DNA from: UBA4582 sp047629195
GTDB taxonomy: Bacteria; Pseudomonadota; Gammaproteobacteria; Pseudomonadales; Azotimanducaceae
Direction of reading: 5' to 3'
Assembly (NCBI GenBank): GCA_047629195.1
Contig: JBLHWY010000001.1
Location: 62,001 to 126,000, forward strand
Length of the DNA stretch: 64,000 nucleotides
Shown: positions 24,610-33,472 of the stretch, piece by piece
How the letters are laid out: every line of letters starts with the position of its first letter
How positions within the stretch are numbered: position 1 is the first letter of the stretch
Notes under the pieces: generated by a model
Database searches by the model: none
Told to the model about the DNA's origin: nothing
The model's input: the letters and a program-made list of their open reading frames with translations, nothing else
Translations under genes and position numbers: made by a program

Positions 24610-27468
24610 CTATTTTTTTGTTTTACTTGCCTTGAGGGCTGCTTGCAGATATTTGCCTGTCTCAGAAGATTTGATCTTCTGGACTTGTTCAGGTGTTCCT
24701 TCGGCGATGATCTTACCGCCGCCAGGGCCTCCATCTGGACCGAGATCGATTATCCAATCGGCCGTTTTAATGACATCCAGATTGTGTTCAATCACAGTAA
24801 CAGAATTTCCGGCGTCGACTAGGCGATCCAGCACGATCAACAATTTGCGTACATCGTCAAAGTGCAGACCTGTCGTCGGTTCATCGAGAATATAGAAGGT
24901 TCTGCCCGTTGCGACCTTTGATAGTTCTCGAGCTAATTTGATTCTCTGGGCTTCACCACCGGATAGCGTAGAAGATGGTTGGCCCATGTGAAGGTAATCC
25001 AGACCAACGTCAACCAGTAACTGAAGTTTTGAAACTATTTTCGGGTGCTCGGAAAAGTGCTCTAAAGCATCGACGATTGTAAGCTCCAGTATGTCGGCGA
25101 TCGACTTGCCCTGATATTTTACTTCGAGGGTTGCTTCATTGAATCTTCTGCCTTCGCATTCTTCACATCGGACGTGTACATCTGATAGGAAGTGCATTTC
25201 AATTTTACGAACGCCGTCCCCCTGACAAGCTTCACAGCGACCACCTTTAACGTTAAAAGAGAATCGACCTGGTTTGTAGCCACGCATTCTAGAACCCGGC
25301 AGCATTGAATAGAATGTTCGGATCTCATCGAATACCTTGATATAAGTGACGGGGTTACTTCTGGGCGTTCTGCCAATCGGTCTCTGGTCTATGGCAACGA
25401 CTTTATCTAGCTGCTCGAGGCCGGTAATCTTTTTGTGTGCACCGACTTTTTGAGTGCTGTTGTGGAATTGTCTAGATAGTGCGGGATGAAGAATGTCATT
25501 AACGAGTGTGGATTTCCCCGCCCCGGATACGCCAGTAACTGCCGTTAGGATACCTAGCGGAAAATCTACGCTAACATTTTTTAAATTGTTAGCCGTTGCG
25601 CCTTCGACGGTAATCACGCCTTTGTGAAATCTGCGTTCTGATCTGACGCCTATCTGGGTTCTACCTGAGAGGTAATTACCCGTAATCGATTTTCTATTTT
25701 TCTCAAGGCTCTTTGCGCTGCCTGCATGGACGATATTACCGCCGCGAGTACCTGCGCCCGGGCCAAAATCAACCACGTGGTCGGCTAGTCGAATGGTTTC
25801 CTCATCATGCTCAACAACGACGACGGTATTGCCTATATCTCGCATGCGACAGAGTGTCGCCAACAGCTTTTCATTGTCGCGTTGATGGAGGCCGATGCTG
25901 GGTTCATCCAAAATATAGATGACGCCAGATAGCTCTGAACCGACCTGACTTGCCAACCGGATCCGCTGTGATTCTCCCCCAGACAAGCTGGGGCCTAATC
26001 GATCGAGAGATAGATAAGATAACCCTACTGAAACCAAGAAGCTCAGTCGGTTGCAAATTTCCTTGAGTACCTCAGCGGCAATTTCGCCGGAAGCGCCTTG
26101 TAAATTAATCTCAGAAAAAAATCGACTTGTTTGGTCTATCGTCCAAGCCGACACCTCAACGATAGACTTATCCGCCACGCGCACTGATGCGCTTTCTGGC
26201 CTTAGCCTAACACCATGACAGCTCGTGCATGGAGAGTTCGCAAGAAACTGTGCATACCATTTTTTCATACCATCGGAGCGGGTGTTTTTAAACCGCCTCA
26301 TGAGGCGGTTAAGTAAGCCCTCATAGCGCGATTGCGTGGTACCGTGGCTGCCCCAATTGATTTTGTACCTGGTTTCACCTGTACCATTGAGCACTTTGTT
26401 CTGCTGCGCCTTGGTGAGTTTCTTCCATGGCTTGTCGAGTGGAATTTTTAACTGTTTAAAAACCTGGCGATGATAAATCGAGCCGGTGGAGTTGTTCTCT
26501 GGATGGACCTTACCGACGGGTTTTAAGGTGCCTTCTTCAAGGCTGAGCTCCTTATCTGGAATCAATAAGTCAGGGTCGAAAGCCACTTGCGTGCCTAGGC
26601 CATTACATTCCAGACACATACCCTGGGGGCTGTTAAAAGAAAACGCTTGTGGCGATAGTGCCGGAAAAGATATTCCGCAGTCAGCACAGGACATATGCTC
26701 AGAAAATATTTGGTCTCTGCTAGGTTGCCCGACTGTATTTACGTTTGCTATCAGGATACCGTCGCCAAGCTTTAATGCAGACTCTACTGACTCAGTTAAA
26801 CGCTCTAGTATGTCTTTTTTGACGACAAGACGGTCGATAACTGCCTCAACGGTATGTTTTTTGCGTTTGTCCAGAATCTCAATTTCATCGCTACGGATCA
26901 TCTCGCCATCCACTCGGAGTCTCACGTAACCCTGGGCTCTCGCATCTTCGAGCATCTCTCGATGTTCTCCTTTGCGGTTTACCAATAGCGGTACCAATAG
27001 ATGAATCCGAGTTCCTGCGGCTAATTTCATTAGCTCGCGGGCTATGTGTTGGGGTGTCTGACTTTGTACCTTATTACCGCACTGATGACAGTGTTGTAGC
27101 CCAACGCGGGCAAACAGAACACGTAAATAGTCAGAAATTTCTGTGATAGTACCAACGGTCGATCGAGGGTTTCTGCCGGTGGTTTTTTGTTCAATAGAAA
27201 TAGTCGGTGAAAGGCCTCTGATCATGTCGTATTTGGGCTTCTCCATTTGGCCCAAAAACTGCCGAGCATAGGCCGACAATGATTCAACGTAGCGCCGTTG
27301 CCCTTCTGCATATAAAGTATCGAATGCAAGTGAAGATTTTCCCGAGCCGGAAACACCTGTGAATACGACAAGTTTTCTTTTCGGTATCTTTATTTCGACT
27401 GACTTGAGGTTGTGTTCACGTGCGCCCTTAATGTAGATGTGATCGAGTTCATCTGCCGCTTTTTTCAT
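24610..27468 (-). CDS. uvrA: Excinuclease ABC subunit A
   Basis: A 952-residue UvrA, the damage-recognition ATPase of nucleotide excision repair. Both ABC halves are intact: the first Walker A is GVSGSGKSSLAFDTLYAEGQ (about 39-58) and the second is GVSGAGKSTLVNDIL. Signatures LSGGESQRIRLASQVG and LSGGEAQRIKLARELSK are present, each followed by ILDEP. Zinc-finger Cys pairs are in CADCGISFP/CLECNGLG and CEACQGDG/CEECEGRRFN. Length is normal for the family. I looked for a LexA-type operator upstream and did not find a convincing one. Confidence 0.98.
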   Translation of the reverse strand: MKKAADELDHIYIKGAREHNLKSVEIKIPKRKLVVFTGVSGSGKSSLAFDTLYAEGQRRYVESLSAYARQFLGQMEKPKYDMIRGLSPTISIEQKTTGRNPRSTVGTITEISDYLRVLFARVGLQHCHQCGNKVQSQTPQHIARELMKLAAGTRIHLLVPLLVNRKGEHREMLEDARAQGYVRLRVDGEMIRSDEIEILDKRKKHTVEAVIDRLVVKKDILERLTESVESALKLGDGILIANVNTVGQPSRDQIFSEHMSCADCGISFPALSPQAFSFNSPQGMCLECNGLGTQVAFDPDLLIPDKELSLEEGTLKPVGKVHPENNSTGSIYHRQVFKQLKIPLDKPWKKLTKAQQNKVLNGTGETRYKINWGSHGTTQSRYEGLLNRLMRRFKNTRSDGMKKWYAQFLANSPCTSCHGVRLRPESASVRVADKSIVEVSAWTIDQTSRFFSEINLQGASGEIAAEVLKEICNRLSFLVSVGLSYLSLDRLGPSLSGGESQRIRLASQVGSELSGVIYILDEPSIGLHQRDNEKLLATLCRMRDIGNTVVVVEHDEETIRLADHVVDFGPGAGTRGGNIVHAGSAKSLEKNRKSITGNYLSGRTQIGVRSERRFHKGVITVEGATANNLKNVSVDFPLGILTAVTGVSGAGKSTLVNDILHPALSRQFHNSTQKVGAHKKITGLEQLDKVVAIDQRPIGRTPRSNPVTYIKVFDEIRTFYSMLPGSRMRGYKPGRFSFNVKGGRCEACQGDGVRKIEMHFLSDVHVRCEECEGRRFNEATLEVKYQGKSIADILELTIVDALEHFSEHPKIVSKLQLLVDVGLDYLHMGQPSSTLSGGEAQRIKLARELSKVATGRTFYILDEPTTGLHFDDVRKLLIVLDRLVDAGNSVTVIEHNLDVIKTADWIIDLGPDGGPGGGKIIAEGTPEQVQKIKSSETGKYLQAALKASKTKK

Positions 27469-27828
27469 TGTTTTCCTAACTATTAATGTCTTTAGGTGAT
27501 TGTTGTCTGTGTTGTTTTAGACGTTCTTTTTTGATGCGCTTGTCGTGGTTTTGCCAGAAAATCTCATGCACTATTATACGTGCCATTATATGCACTAGTA
27601 GTTGTATCAGTGTTGGCAGTGCTAAGTCTTGAGCAGAAATAGGTCAATATGACTATATCACCGAATTGACAGTTGAGTCGCAGGGTCCCGCCGCCATCTT
27701 GGCCCTATTCTTAGGTGTGCTTTGCTGTAGTTTTTATCTGGTTATTTATCCAGTAGTATACAGAAGACTTCCTGACAACGTGCTGTCAGCAGAGTTTGTG
27801 TTTTCGCTAATTTTCGAGAGTAAGGTCG
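27469..27828. other. 360-bp divergent region between uvrA and the WYL regulator
   Basis: No gene is seen. It should contain both promoters. A GTGC/GCAC inverted repeat flanks CATTATAT near 27580-27595, and a longer palindrome sits at 27772-27789 just before the regulator gene. No convincing SOS box (CTGT-N8-ACAG) was found. Confidence 0.5.
27772..27789. promoter_or_regulatory. Operator-like palindrome before the WYL regulator
   Basis: CTGACA (27772-27777) and TGTCAG (27784-27789) form a perfect inverted repeat across six bases. It lies about 40 bases upstream of the regulator ATG, a usual place for autoregulation. Confidence 0.45.
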
Positions 27829-28521
27829 ATGCGCCGAGCAGATAGACTTTTTCAACTGATGTTACTGTTGCAGGAAGGTAAGGTTAGAACCGCCCGCTAT
27901 CTCGCTGAAAAGCTAGAGGTATCAGAACGTACTATTTATAGAGATATAGGCGATTTGGTTGGCTCGGGGATTCCGATAGATGGTGAAGCTGGGGTCGGTT
28001 ACTTACTTCGCAATGAATATCGTCTACCGCCTTTGATGTTCAACACTGAAGAGTTAAAAGCATTAGCATTAGGTGCACTAATGGTCAGAGCCTGGTCCGA
28101 TAAGAAACTTGCTTCTGTGACGAATACTGCTATTCGAAAGATTGAATCGGTTTTACCTGAAAAATTAAAAGCAGACATCCATCTTCAAGACATCATTGTT
28201 CCAGGATTTCAAATGACCGAATTGGCTTCGCTAAATTTGGGGCAAATTCGCGAAGCTATTGGTGCTAACTCAAAGCTAAAAATCGAGTATCGTTCCCTGA
28301 AAGATGAAGTGACAACTCGAACGATTTGGCCTCTGCTCTTGTATTTTTGGGGTAACAAGTGGACGCTTGGCGCCTATTGTGAGGTGCGAAGTGGGTTTCG
28401 ATCTTTTAGAATAGATCTGATTCAGATGCTCGAAGCTGCAGGAGGTTTCAAGCCAGATGATGTTAAGTCTTTGAACGGATATACTGAATACCAGCAGCGC
28501 TACGGTGCTGAGAACGGTTAG
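27829..28521 (+). CDS. YafY-type HTH/WYL transcriptional regulator
   Basis: A 230-residue regulator. The N-terminal winged helix-turn-helix (about 1-55) has RTARYLAEKLEVSERTIYRDIGDLVGSGIPI. The GVGYLLR and YRLPPLMFNTEELKAL linker follow. The C-terminal WYL domain (about 140-205) includes KIEYRSL and WPLLLYFWGNKWTLGAYCEVRSGFRSFRIDLI. The canonical Trp-Tyr-Leu triplet is replaced by variations around KWTLGAYCE. WYL domains sense ligands such as nucleic acid fragments or nucleotides in other bacteria; the ligand here is unknown. TAAGG lies before the ATG. The nearest possible targets are itself and uvrA. Confidence 0.88.
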   Translation: MRRADRLFQLMLLLQEGKVRTARYLAEKLEVSERTIYRDIGDLVGSGIPIDGEAGVGYLLRNEYRLPPLMFNTEELKALALGALMVRAWSDKKLASVTNTAIRKIESVLPEKLKADIHLQDIIVPGFQMTELASLNLGQIREAIGANSKLKIEYRSLKDEVTTRTIWPLLLYFWGNKWTLGAYCEVRSGFRSFRIDLIQMLEAAGGFKPDDVKSLNGYTEYQQRYGAENG

Positions 28522-28585
28522 AATTACGTCTGGTCTGAATAAATGGCTAAACAGAGCGTTGGATAGGGAGTCGAAGAGATAAGTT

Positions 28586-29335
28586 ATGACAGAATCAATT
28601 GTAACTGGCTGTATGCTGGTGATCGGAAATGAAATCCTTTCCGGCAGAACTCAAGATACAAATCTTGCACATTTAGCGAAGGTACTGAATGAGCTTGGTG
28701 TAAGACTGGTGGAAGCTCGTGTCATTCCTGATATAGAGGACGTGATCGTTGCGACAGTGAATGAGTGTCGTGCGAAGTTTGATTACATCTTCACCACTGG
28801 TGGCATTGGACCAACCCATGACGATATCACTGCAGTCTGTATGGCTAAAGCTTTTGGTGTTGAGGTCATTAGGCATCCAGAGATAGAGGCGGTCATAAGA
28901 AGACGAGACGCTTCCGCTGAAGTGATGGAATCACGTTTGTTAATGGCGAGGGTACCTCAAGGAAGTGTTTTGATAGACAACCCAACGGGCGGTCCCCAGG
29001 GTTTTCAGATTGGTAATGTTTTTGTCATGGCCGGGGTGCCAAGTGTCATGCAAGCCATGGCGAGTACATTCAGTGATAAGCAAATAAAAGGCGCCAAACC
29101 GGTCAGGTCGCGCTCGGTGGGTGCGTATCTAGGTGAAAGCACAGTTGCAGGAGCGCTTGAAGATATCCAGAACCAACATCCAAATGTAGATCTTGGAAGT
29201 TATCCTTTCTACCGAGAAAAGGGCTATGGTACCAACCTTGTGATGCGTGGAACTGATGAGGCTGAATTGGAGCAGGTGAAGATCAAGGTAACGCAGATGA
29301 TTGAAACTTTTGGCGCAGAACCCTTCGATCCATAA
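28586..29335 (+). CDS. CinA N-terminal-type (MoaB/MogA fold) protein
   Basis: A 249-residue stand-alone molybdopterin-binding-like domain of the CinA family. Landmarks are MLVIGNEILSGRTQDTNLAHLAKVLNELG (about 10-38), FTTGGIGPTHDDIT (about 69-82) and NPTGGPQGFQIGNVFVMAGVP (about 133-153). The C-terminal nicotinamide-nucleotide deamidase domain of full CinA is absent, as in several proteobacterial short homologues. Some long relatives have ADP-ribose pyrophosphatase activity. It follows the WYL gene with 64 bases between and may be in the same unit. Confidence 0.88.
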   Translation: MTESIVTGCMLVIGNEILSGRTQDTNLAHLAKVLNELGVRLVEARVIPDIEDVIVATVNECRAKFDYIFTTGGIGPTHDDITAVCMAKAFGVEVIRHPEIEAVIRRRDASAEVMESRLLMARVPQGSVLIDNPTGGPQGFQIGNVFVMAGVPSVMQAMASTFSDKQIKGAKPVRSRSVGAYLGESTVAGALEDIQNQHPNVDLGSYPFYREKGYGTNLVMRGTDEAELEQVKIKVTQMIETFGAEPFDP

Positions 29336-29348
29336 TGTCGGTTTTCTC

Positions 29349-29372
29349 GAGAACTGCTTGGAGAACTGCTTG
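29349..29372. repeat. Perfect 12-bp tandem duplication downstream of the CinA-type gene
   Basis: GAGAACTGCTTG occurs twice in a row (29349-29360 and 29361-29372). It lies at the front of the decayed transglutaminase/TPR gene, just after the CinA-type stop codon. Confidence 0.9.
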
Positions 29373-29435
29373 GATAACGGCAGCATCGTGAGCAGCATGG
29401 TGAACTAAAAAGTCCGTTGGCCGAACGAATAGCGA

Positions 29436-30104
29436 TTGATAAGCCAGTTGGGCTGCCAAACTGTTGAAGTAAAGCCTAGTTGGAATCACACTGATGGCAC
29501 GATGATTCGCTATGAGCATAGTGTGGCAACCGTTCAAGTGTCAGGTGGAGTCCGGTATGTCCTCGGTTTTCTGCCTGAGTTTGTGCTGAGAGACTATAAT
29601 TCTGCGCCCATTGCCGATGACATCGCATTGGCACTCTATTACAACAACCTTGGCGCCGTGATAAAGCGCTCAGGCCGGTTTGATCTAGCTGAATATATTT
29701 ATTCGAAAGCGCCTCAACATAACCCCCAAAATTATTCTGCGTTGAGTAACCTCGTCGGTTTATACCGGTTTCAAGGGCGAGCTAAAGAAGCGGAAATGAT
29801 ATCAGCGCGAGTTGAAGGCTATCGCGATCGTAATCCTTCTTACCATTTCTTTCGGGCAAAACTGCTGCTTACGGACGGGAAGTACAAACAAGCGCTGCTT
29901 CTGCTACGAAGGTCTGTTCCGTTGAAACAGGACGAATCAGATTTTTACTTGGCCTTGTCACAAACCTATGCTGCATTAGGTGATGTAGCGGTCAGTGAAA
30001 GAATGGCTGATAAAGCTCGAAAGTATCGCAAGGGTATGCCGAGTATTGAAGAGTCTGAAATGGGACGCCGGTTCTGGACTGACGGTGTTTTGATAAAATA
30101 CTAA
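29436..30104 (+). pseudogene. Transglutaminase-like/TPR protein, N-terminus missing
   Basis: The open frame (222 codons, only a TTG start) begins in the middle of a recognisable fold. ISQLGCQTVEVKPSW, then YEHSVATVQVSGGVRYVLGF resemble the second half of a bacterial transglutaminase-like domain. From about residue 65, YYNNLGAVIKRSGRFDLAEYIYSKA begins a run of about four TPR-like helix pairs. The same frame upstream holds SIVSSMVN and KVRWPNE interrupted by stops (one at 29430-29432) and the 12-bp duplication. The start of the gene is therefore lost or decayed. A short TPR protein could still be made, but no good ribosome binding site is seen. Confidence 0.55.
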
Positions 30105-30110
30105 CCAAAT

Positions 30111-30178
30111 AAGGGAGCCAAAAAAAAGGGGGCCAAAAAAAGGGAGCCAAAAAAAAGGGAGCCACTAGGCTCCCTTTT
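30111..30178. terminator. Bidirectional terminator with a multiplied stem arm
   Basis: AAAAGGGAGCC (30153-30163) pairs with GGCTCCCTTTT (30168-30178) over a four-base loop. On the minus strand it is followed by eight T, so it is a strong terminator for the TonB receptor. The left arm is present four times at about 15-base intervals (GGGAGCC at 30113, GGGGGCC at 30128, GGGAGCC at 30142 and 30157), separated by runs of 7-8 A. Confidence 0.9.
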
Positions 30179-30198
30179 CTGTCTTACTTGGTTTGGGT

Positions 30199-33009
30199 CT
30201 AGTTAAACTTGTAAGTAACTTCAACACCAACCACTCGTGGCTCTGTAACTTGACCAGTTCGACGGAAGCCTTCTGACTCACCGTGAGTTTCTAACTGGCG
30301 GATACCGATTTCATCAAGCAAGTTATTGACGAAGCCAGCAACGATGATATTTTCATCATCATTCTTCCATGTAGCACGCAAGTCCACTCGCTCGTAGCCA
30401 GGGGTTGCGTCAAAAGAATCAGCAAACGGAGTGTGGAACACGCCATCTACCCAGCTGTAGTTGACCAAGAGTTCCATATTACCTGTGCTGAATGGGAAGC
30501 CGTAGCTTGCGTATACGGTTCCTTTATTCTCAGCAACGTTAGGTAGCTGATTGCCGTTCACATCATTACGTATATCAACTGCGCTGAAGAGGCTCGGTGG
30601 AATTCGAGGATCATTTGTGTTGGCTAACAACAAAGATTCATTAAACTTACTTGGCGTGTATGAATAGTTACCACCAAGGGTAACGCTGTCAGTAGCCAAC
30701 CAGAGAACTTCAACTTCAAACCCTTTAACTTCTGCACCAGGTGCTGGCAGGATAGATGTTGTGACACCGCCTAAGGTTGTCGCCTCTGAACCAGAAGTAT
30801 GGATCTGGGTATAGTCATAAAGAAACGCAGAAGCGTTAACCTGTAAGGTGTTATCAAGGTGTTGACCTTTATAGCCTATTTCATACGCAATCAGCTCTTC
30901 AGGACCATAGGTCGCTGTTTGACTAAAGAATACAAGGTTGTAACCACCACCACGGTAGCCAGTTGTGACATTACCGTACCAGAGTATGTTGTCAGTCATG
31001 GCCCAGTCGAGATTTACACGCCAAGTGACTTTGGTGTCCTTGCGTTGTAAACGACGGAAGACTGAAAGGCTGCTGGGAACACCACCAAGATTCAAATGGG
31101 TGGTACCAGTTGGCTGTAATGTTACTGGATCAAGTGCGCCTCGGGCGATATTTAACGCAGCCAAAGGACTAGCAGAGCTACCGAAAGGATTAGCAAAGCC
31201 AGCGTCATTTTCCCTGTAACGCCACAGATTCTCTTCGGCTTCTACCTTGTCAGAGGCATATCGTAAACCTGCTGTCAGTGTGAAGTCCTCATTGATATCC
31301 CAGACAGCCTGTGTGTAAGCAGCAAATGACTCACGTACAGTTTGAGTGGCGTAGAGAAGATCAGAAGCAATCTGGTCCGGACCATGTAAAACATCAAGCC
31401 CGATGCCGCCTGGATCACCCGTCCAGGCACCAATTTTGGCAACCTGTTGGAAATAAGGAGCATTATCTCCACCCGCAGCCTCGCGCGCAGTATAGAGACC
31501 AGTCTGCTCTGCCTGGAAAACACCGGCTAGGCCGTCTATTGCTGCATAAACAGCCATAGAAATCGGGTGAGAATCAGTGAACTGACTCGCCTGTGCATCA
31601 CTGTAAAAATCTCCGCGCTGGTCGATTGTCGCGTCGTAGAAGAAGATACCTGAGGTGAAACTAATGGAATCAGTGACGTCAACAAATGCCTGAAACTCAT
31701 GTGATTGGTATTCAGCTTCGTGGTTGACATAAAACTGTCGGTCACTCGCTGTGTTGTAAGATGAGTCATCATCTGTCACACGTTCGTAAAGCAGATCGTT
31801 TAGACCATAGATATACTTCAGTACGATGCTGTCACTCACTTCCCATTCGGCTTCAAACTGTGTGCCGTCCTGGTCGAAGAGCTCGTAGCTGTTACCGTTT
31901 GTTACAGCACAAATGTCGCTACCGCTAATATCGTCAAGATCGGTAAACAGGCACTCGTTGGCTGCTGCCGAACTACCAGATGCATGATTAATCAATGAGC
32001 CCGCGCTGCTTATGGCTGTTCCGCCTAGAGCTCTTACAGGATCTACCCCGGGACGAGTTTTCTGAGCGTCTAGCGTGCCTCCGTTAACAGGATCGTTGAA
32101 GGTGTAAATTGGCTGAGAGCTTACGTAGAAGGCTTCTGACAGCGGATCGGTTACAGTACGATCAATTGCTCGATAACCAAAGCCGGCTGAAGAAAGATCT
32201 CGTGATTCACCATTGGGAGACTCACCACGGAAAACGATCAAACCACCACCATCGGCACCACCGAAGGTTCGGTCGACAGAAGCTTTGTTGCTACGTACAT
32301 TCAATTTGATGGCGTCATTGACTCTCCACTCCAATTGAAGTGCAACGTTGATCTCATCACCAGAGTCAAGGTCTGCACCTGTGCCTCTTTCTTCAAAGTA
32401 GCCATCGTGCTTTCTACTTGAAACGGTTGCGCGTCCAGTTAGGACGTCAGGAATTAGCGTGCCAGAAACCATGCCGAATGCGTCAGTGGTGCCATAAGTA
32501 CCAAGGGTCGCTTTTACAGCGCCTTCAAACTCATCTGTTGGTTTCTTGTATAGAAAGTTGATTGCACCACCGATAGCATTCCGGCCGTACAAGGTACCCT
32601 GTGGACCACGTAGTACTTCAACCCGCTGAACATCCCATAGGGAGCCAATGGTTGCTGTATACAAGTCTTCAGAGTAGACGTTGTTCATGTAGGTTGCGAC
32701 GCCTGGGTCACCGCCCAAAGCTCGAAAGTTTCTACCAACACCGCGCACTGATGCGTCATAAGGCAAAATAATGGTTGCTGGCACCAAATTCTGCAGGTCT
32801 GACTGATTACGAATACCAAAATCATCGATTGTATCAGCCGTAAAAGCGGTAATTGAGATTGAAGTATCTTGTACTGAAGACTCTTGTCTTTCAGCAGTGA
32901 CGATAACTTCCTCGATTTGCCTTTTGGATGATGCAGCGAAGGAGTAGGTAGGCAGAAGAAGGGCTGCAGCGACAAATGCCGTTTGCAAGCCGGAGTAGCG
33001 ACTAGCCAT
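30199..33009 (-). CDS. TonB-dependent outer-membrane receptor
   Basis: About 936 residues. Signal peptide (LQTAFVAAALLLPTYSFAA), TonB-box-like region (EEVIVTAERQESSVQD), plug domain with VYSEDLYTATIGSLWDVQRVEVLRGPQGTLYGRNAIGGAINF and a long beta barrel ending in EVTYKFN with a C-terminal aromatic-type residue pattern. This is the carbohydrate/other-substrate subgroup common in marine gammaproteobacteria; the ligand is unknown. The ATG at 33009 has GGGGA upstream and starts the signal peptide; a longer frame to 33117 is unlikely. No Fur-like site was found upstream. A TCGATAATTATCGA palindrome lies about 200 bases upstream. Confidence 0.93.
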   Translation of the reverse strand: MASRYSGLQTAFVAAALLLPTYSFAASSKRQIEEVIVTAERQESSVQDTSISITAFTADTIDDFGIRNQSDLQNLVPATIILPYDASVRGVGRNFRALGGDPGVATYMNNVYSEDLYTATIGSLWDVQRVEVLRGPQGTLYGRNAIGGAINFLYKKPTDEFEGAVKATLGTYGTTDAFGMVSGTLIPDVLTGRATVSSRKHDGYFEERGTGADLDSGDEINVALQLEWRVNDAIKLNVRSNKASVDRTFGGADGGGLIVFRGESPNGESRDLSSAGFGYRAIDRTVTDPLSEAFYVSSQPIYTFNDPVNGGTLDAQKTRPGVDPVRALGGTAISSAGSLINHASGSSAAANECLFTDLDDISGSDICAVTNGNSYELFDQDGTQFEAEWEVSDSIVLKYIYGLNDLLYERVTDDDSSYNTASDRQFYVNHEAEYQSHEFQAFVDVTDSISFTSGIFFYDATIDQRGDFYSDAQASQFTDSHPISMAVYAAIDGLAGVFQAEQTGLYTAREAAGGDNAPYFQQVAKIGAWTGDPGGIGLDVLHGPDQIASDLLYATQTVRESFAAYTQAVWDINEDFTLTAGLRYASDKVEAEENLWRYRENDAGFANPFGSSASPLAALNIARGALDPVTLQPTGTTHLNLGGVPSSLSVFRRLQRKDTKVTWRVNLDWAMTDNILWYGNVTTGYRGGGYNLVFFSQTATYGPEELIAYEIGYKGQHLDNTLQVNASAFLYDYTQIHTSGSEATTLGGVTTSILPAPGAEVKGFEVEVLWLATDSVTLGGNYSYTPSKFNESLLLANTNDPRIPPSLFSAVDIRNDVNGNQLPNVAENKGTVYASYGFPFSTGNMELLVNYSWVDGVFHTPFADSFDATPGYERVDLRATWKNDDENIIVAGFVNNLLDEIGIRQLETHGESEGFRRTGQVTEPRVVGVEVTYKFN

Positions 33010-33472
33010 AGAGATTCCCCGTAAATTTACATATATTTTTTGTTTTATCCCACTATCCACAGAGGATATGTAGGTCACGTTACAATAGTGCCTTCGTACT
33101 CTAATGTAAATATTCAATCTACGAAATGCAGCTTACTGGCTCATTTTTCTTCGAGTTTCCCTAATTTGGTGCAAAATTTGGTTCATGAGTCCTTTATTTT
33201 GCCGAAAAGCTCGATAATTATCGAATGAATTGCCTTATTGGTGGATCGTCAACTGGTTTGATCAACGCCATTGAAACCGCGAGTAATGTCGTCCGAATGA
33301 GTCTGATCAGCGTAAATCTGGAGGTTCCAATTTACTAAAGGGGGGCGTTCTGTTTTGCTACCAACGGCTTACTACGCATACAATCGACCGATTCCGGCAT
33401 CGAACCACGAGTTTGAGAGCAAACGTCAGCTTTCGTGACGTCATTTTTGATTAATTGTTGAGTTTCCTTCAT
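33010..33472. other. 463-bp divergent region between the TonB receptor and the antiporter
   Basis: No gene seen. It holds a perfect 14-bp palindrome, TCGATAATTATCGA (33211-33224), and an inverted repeat ACGTCA/TGACGT (33423-33428 and 33436-33441) immediately upstream of the antiporter start. Either could be a regulator site; the second could also form a leader hairpin. Confidence 0.5.

Noticed and set aside
27469..27560. LexA/SOS box before uvrA
   Set aside because: The closest match (CTGT-N8-AGAC) lacks the ACAG half.
29283..29537. Minus-strand frame across the CinA-type/TPR junction
   Set aside because: It lies opposite to better-supported plus-strand sequence and has no family resemblance.
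33010..33117. Longer start for the first TonB receptor
   Set aside because: The extension precedes the signal peptide and a better ribosome site lies just before the ATG at 33009.
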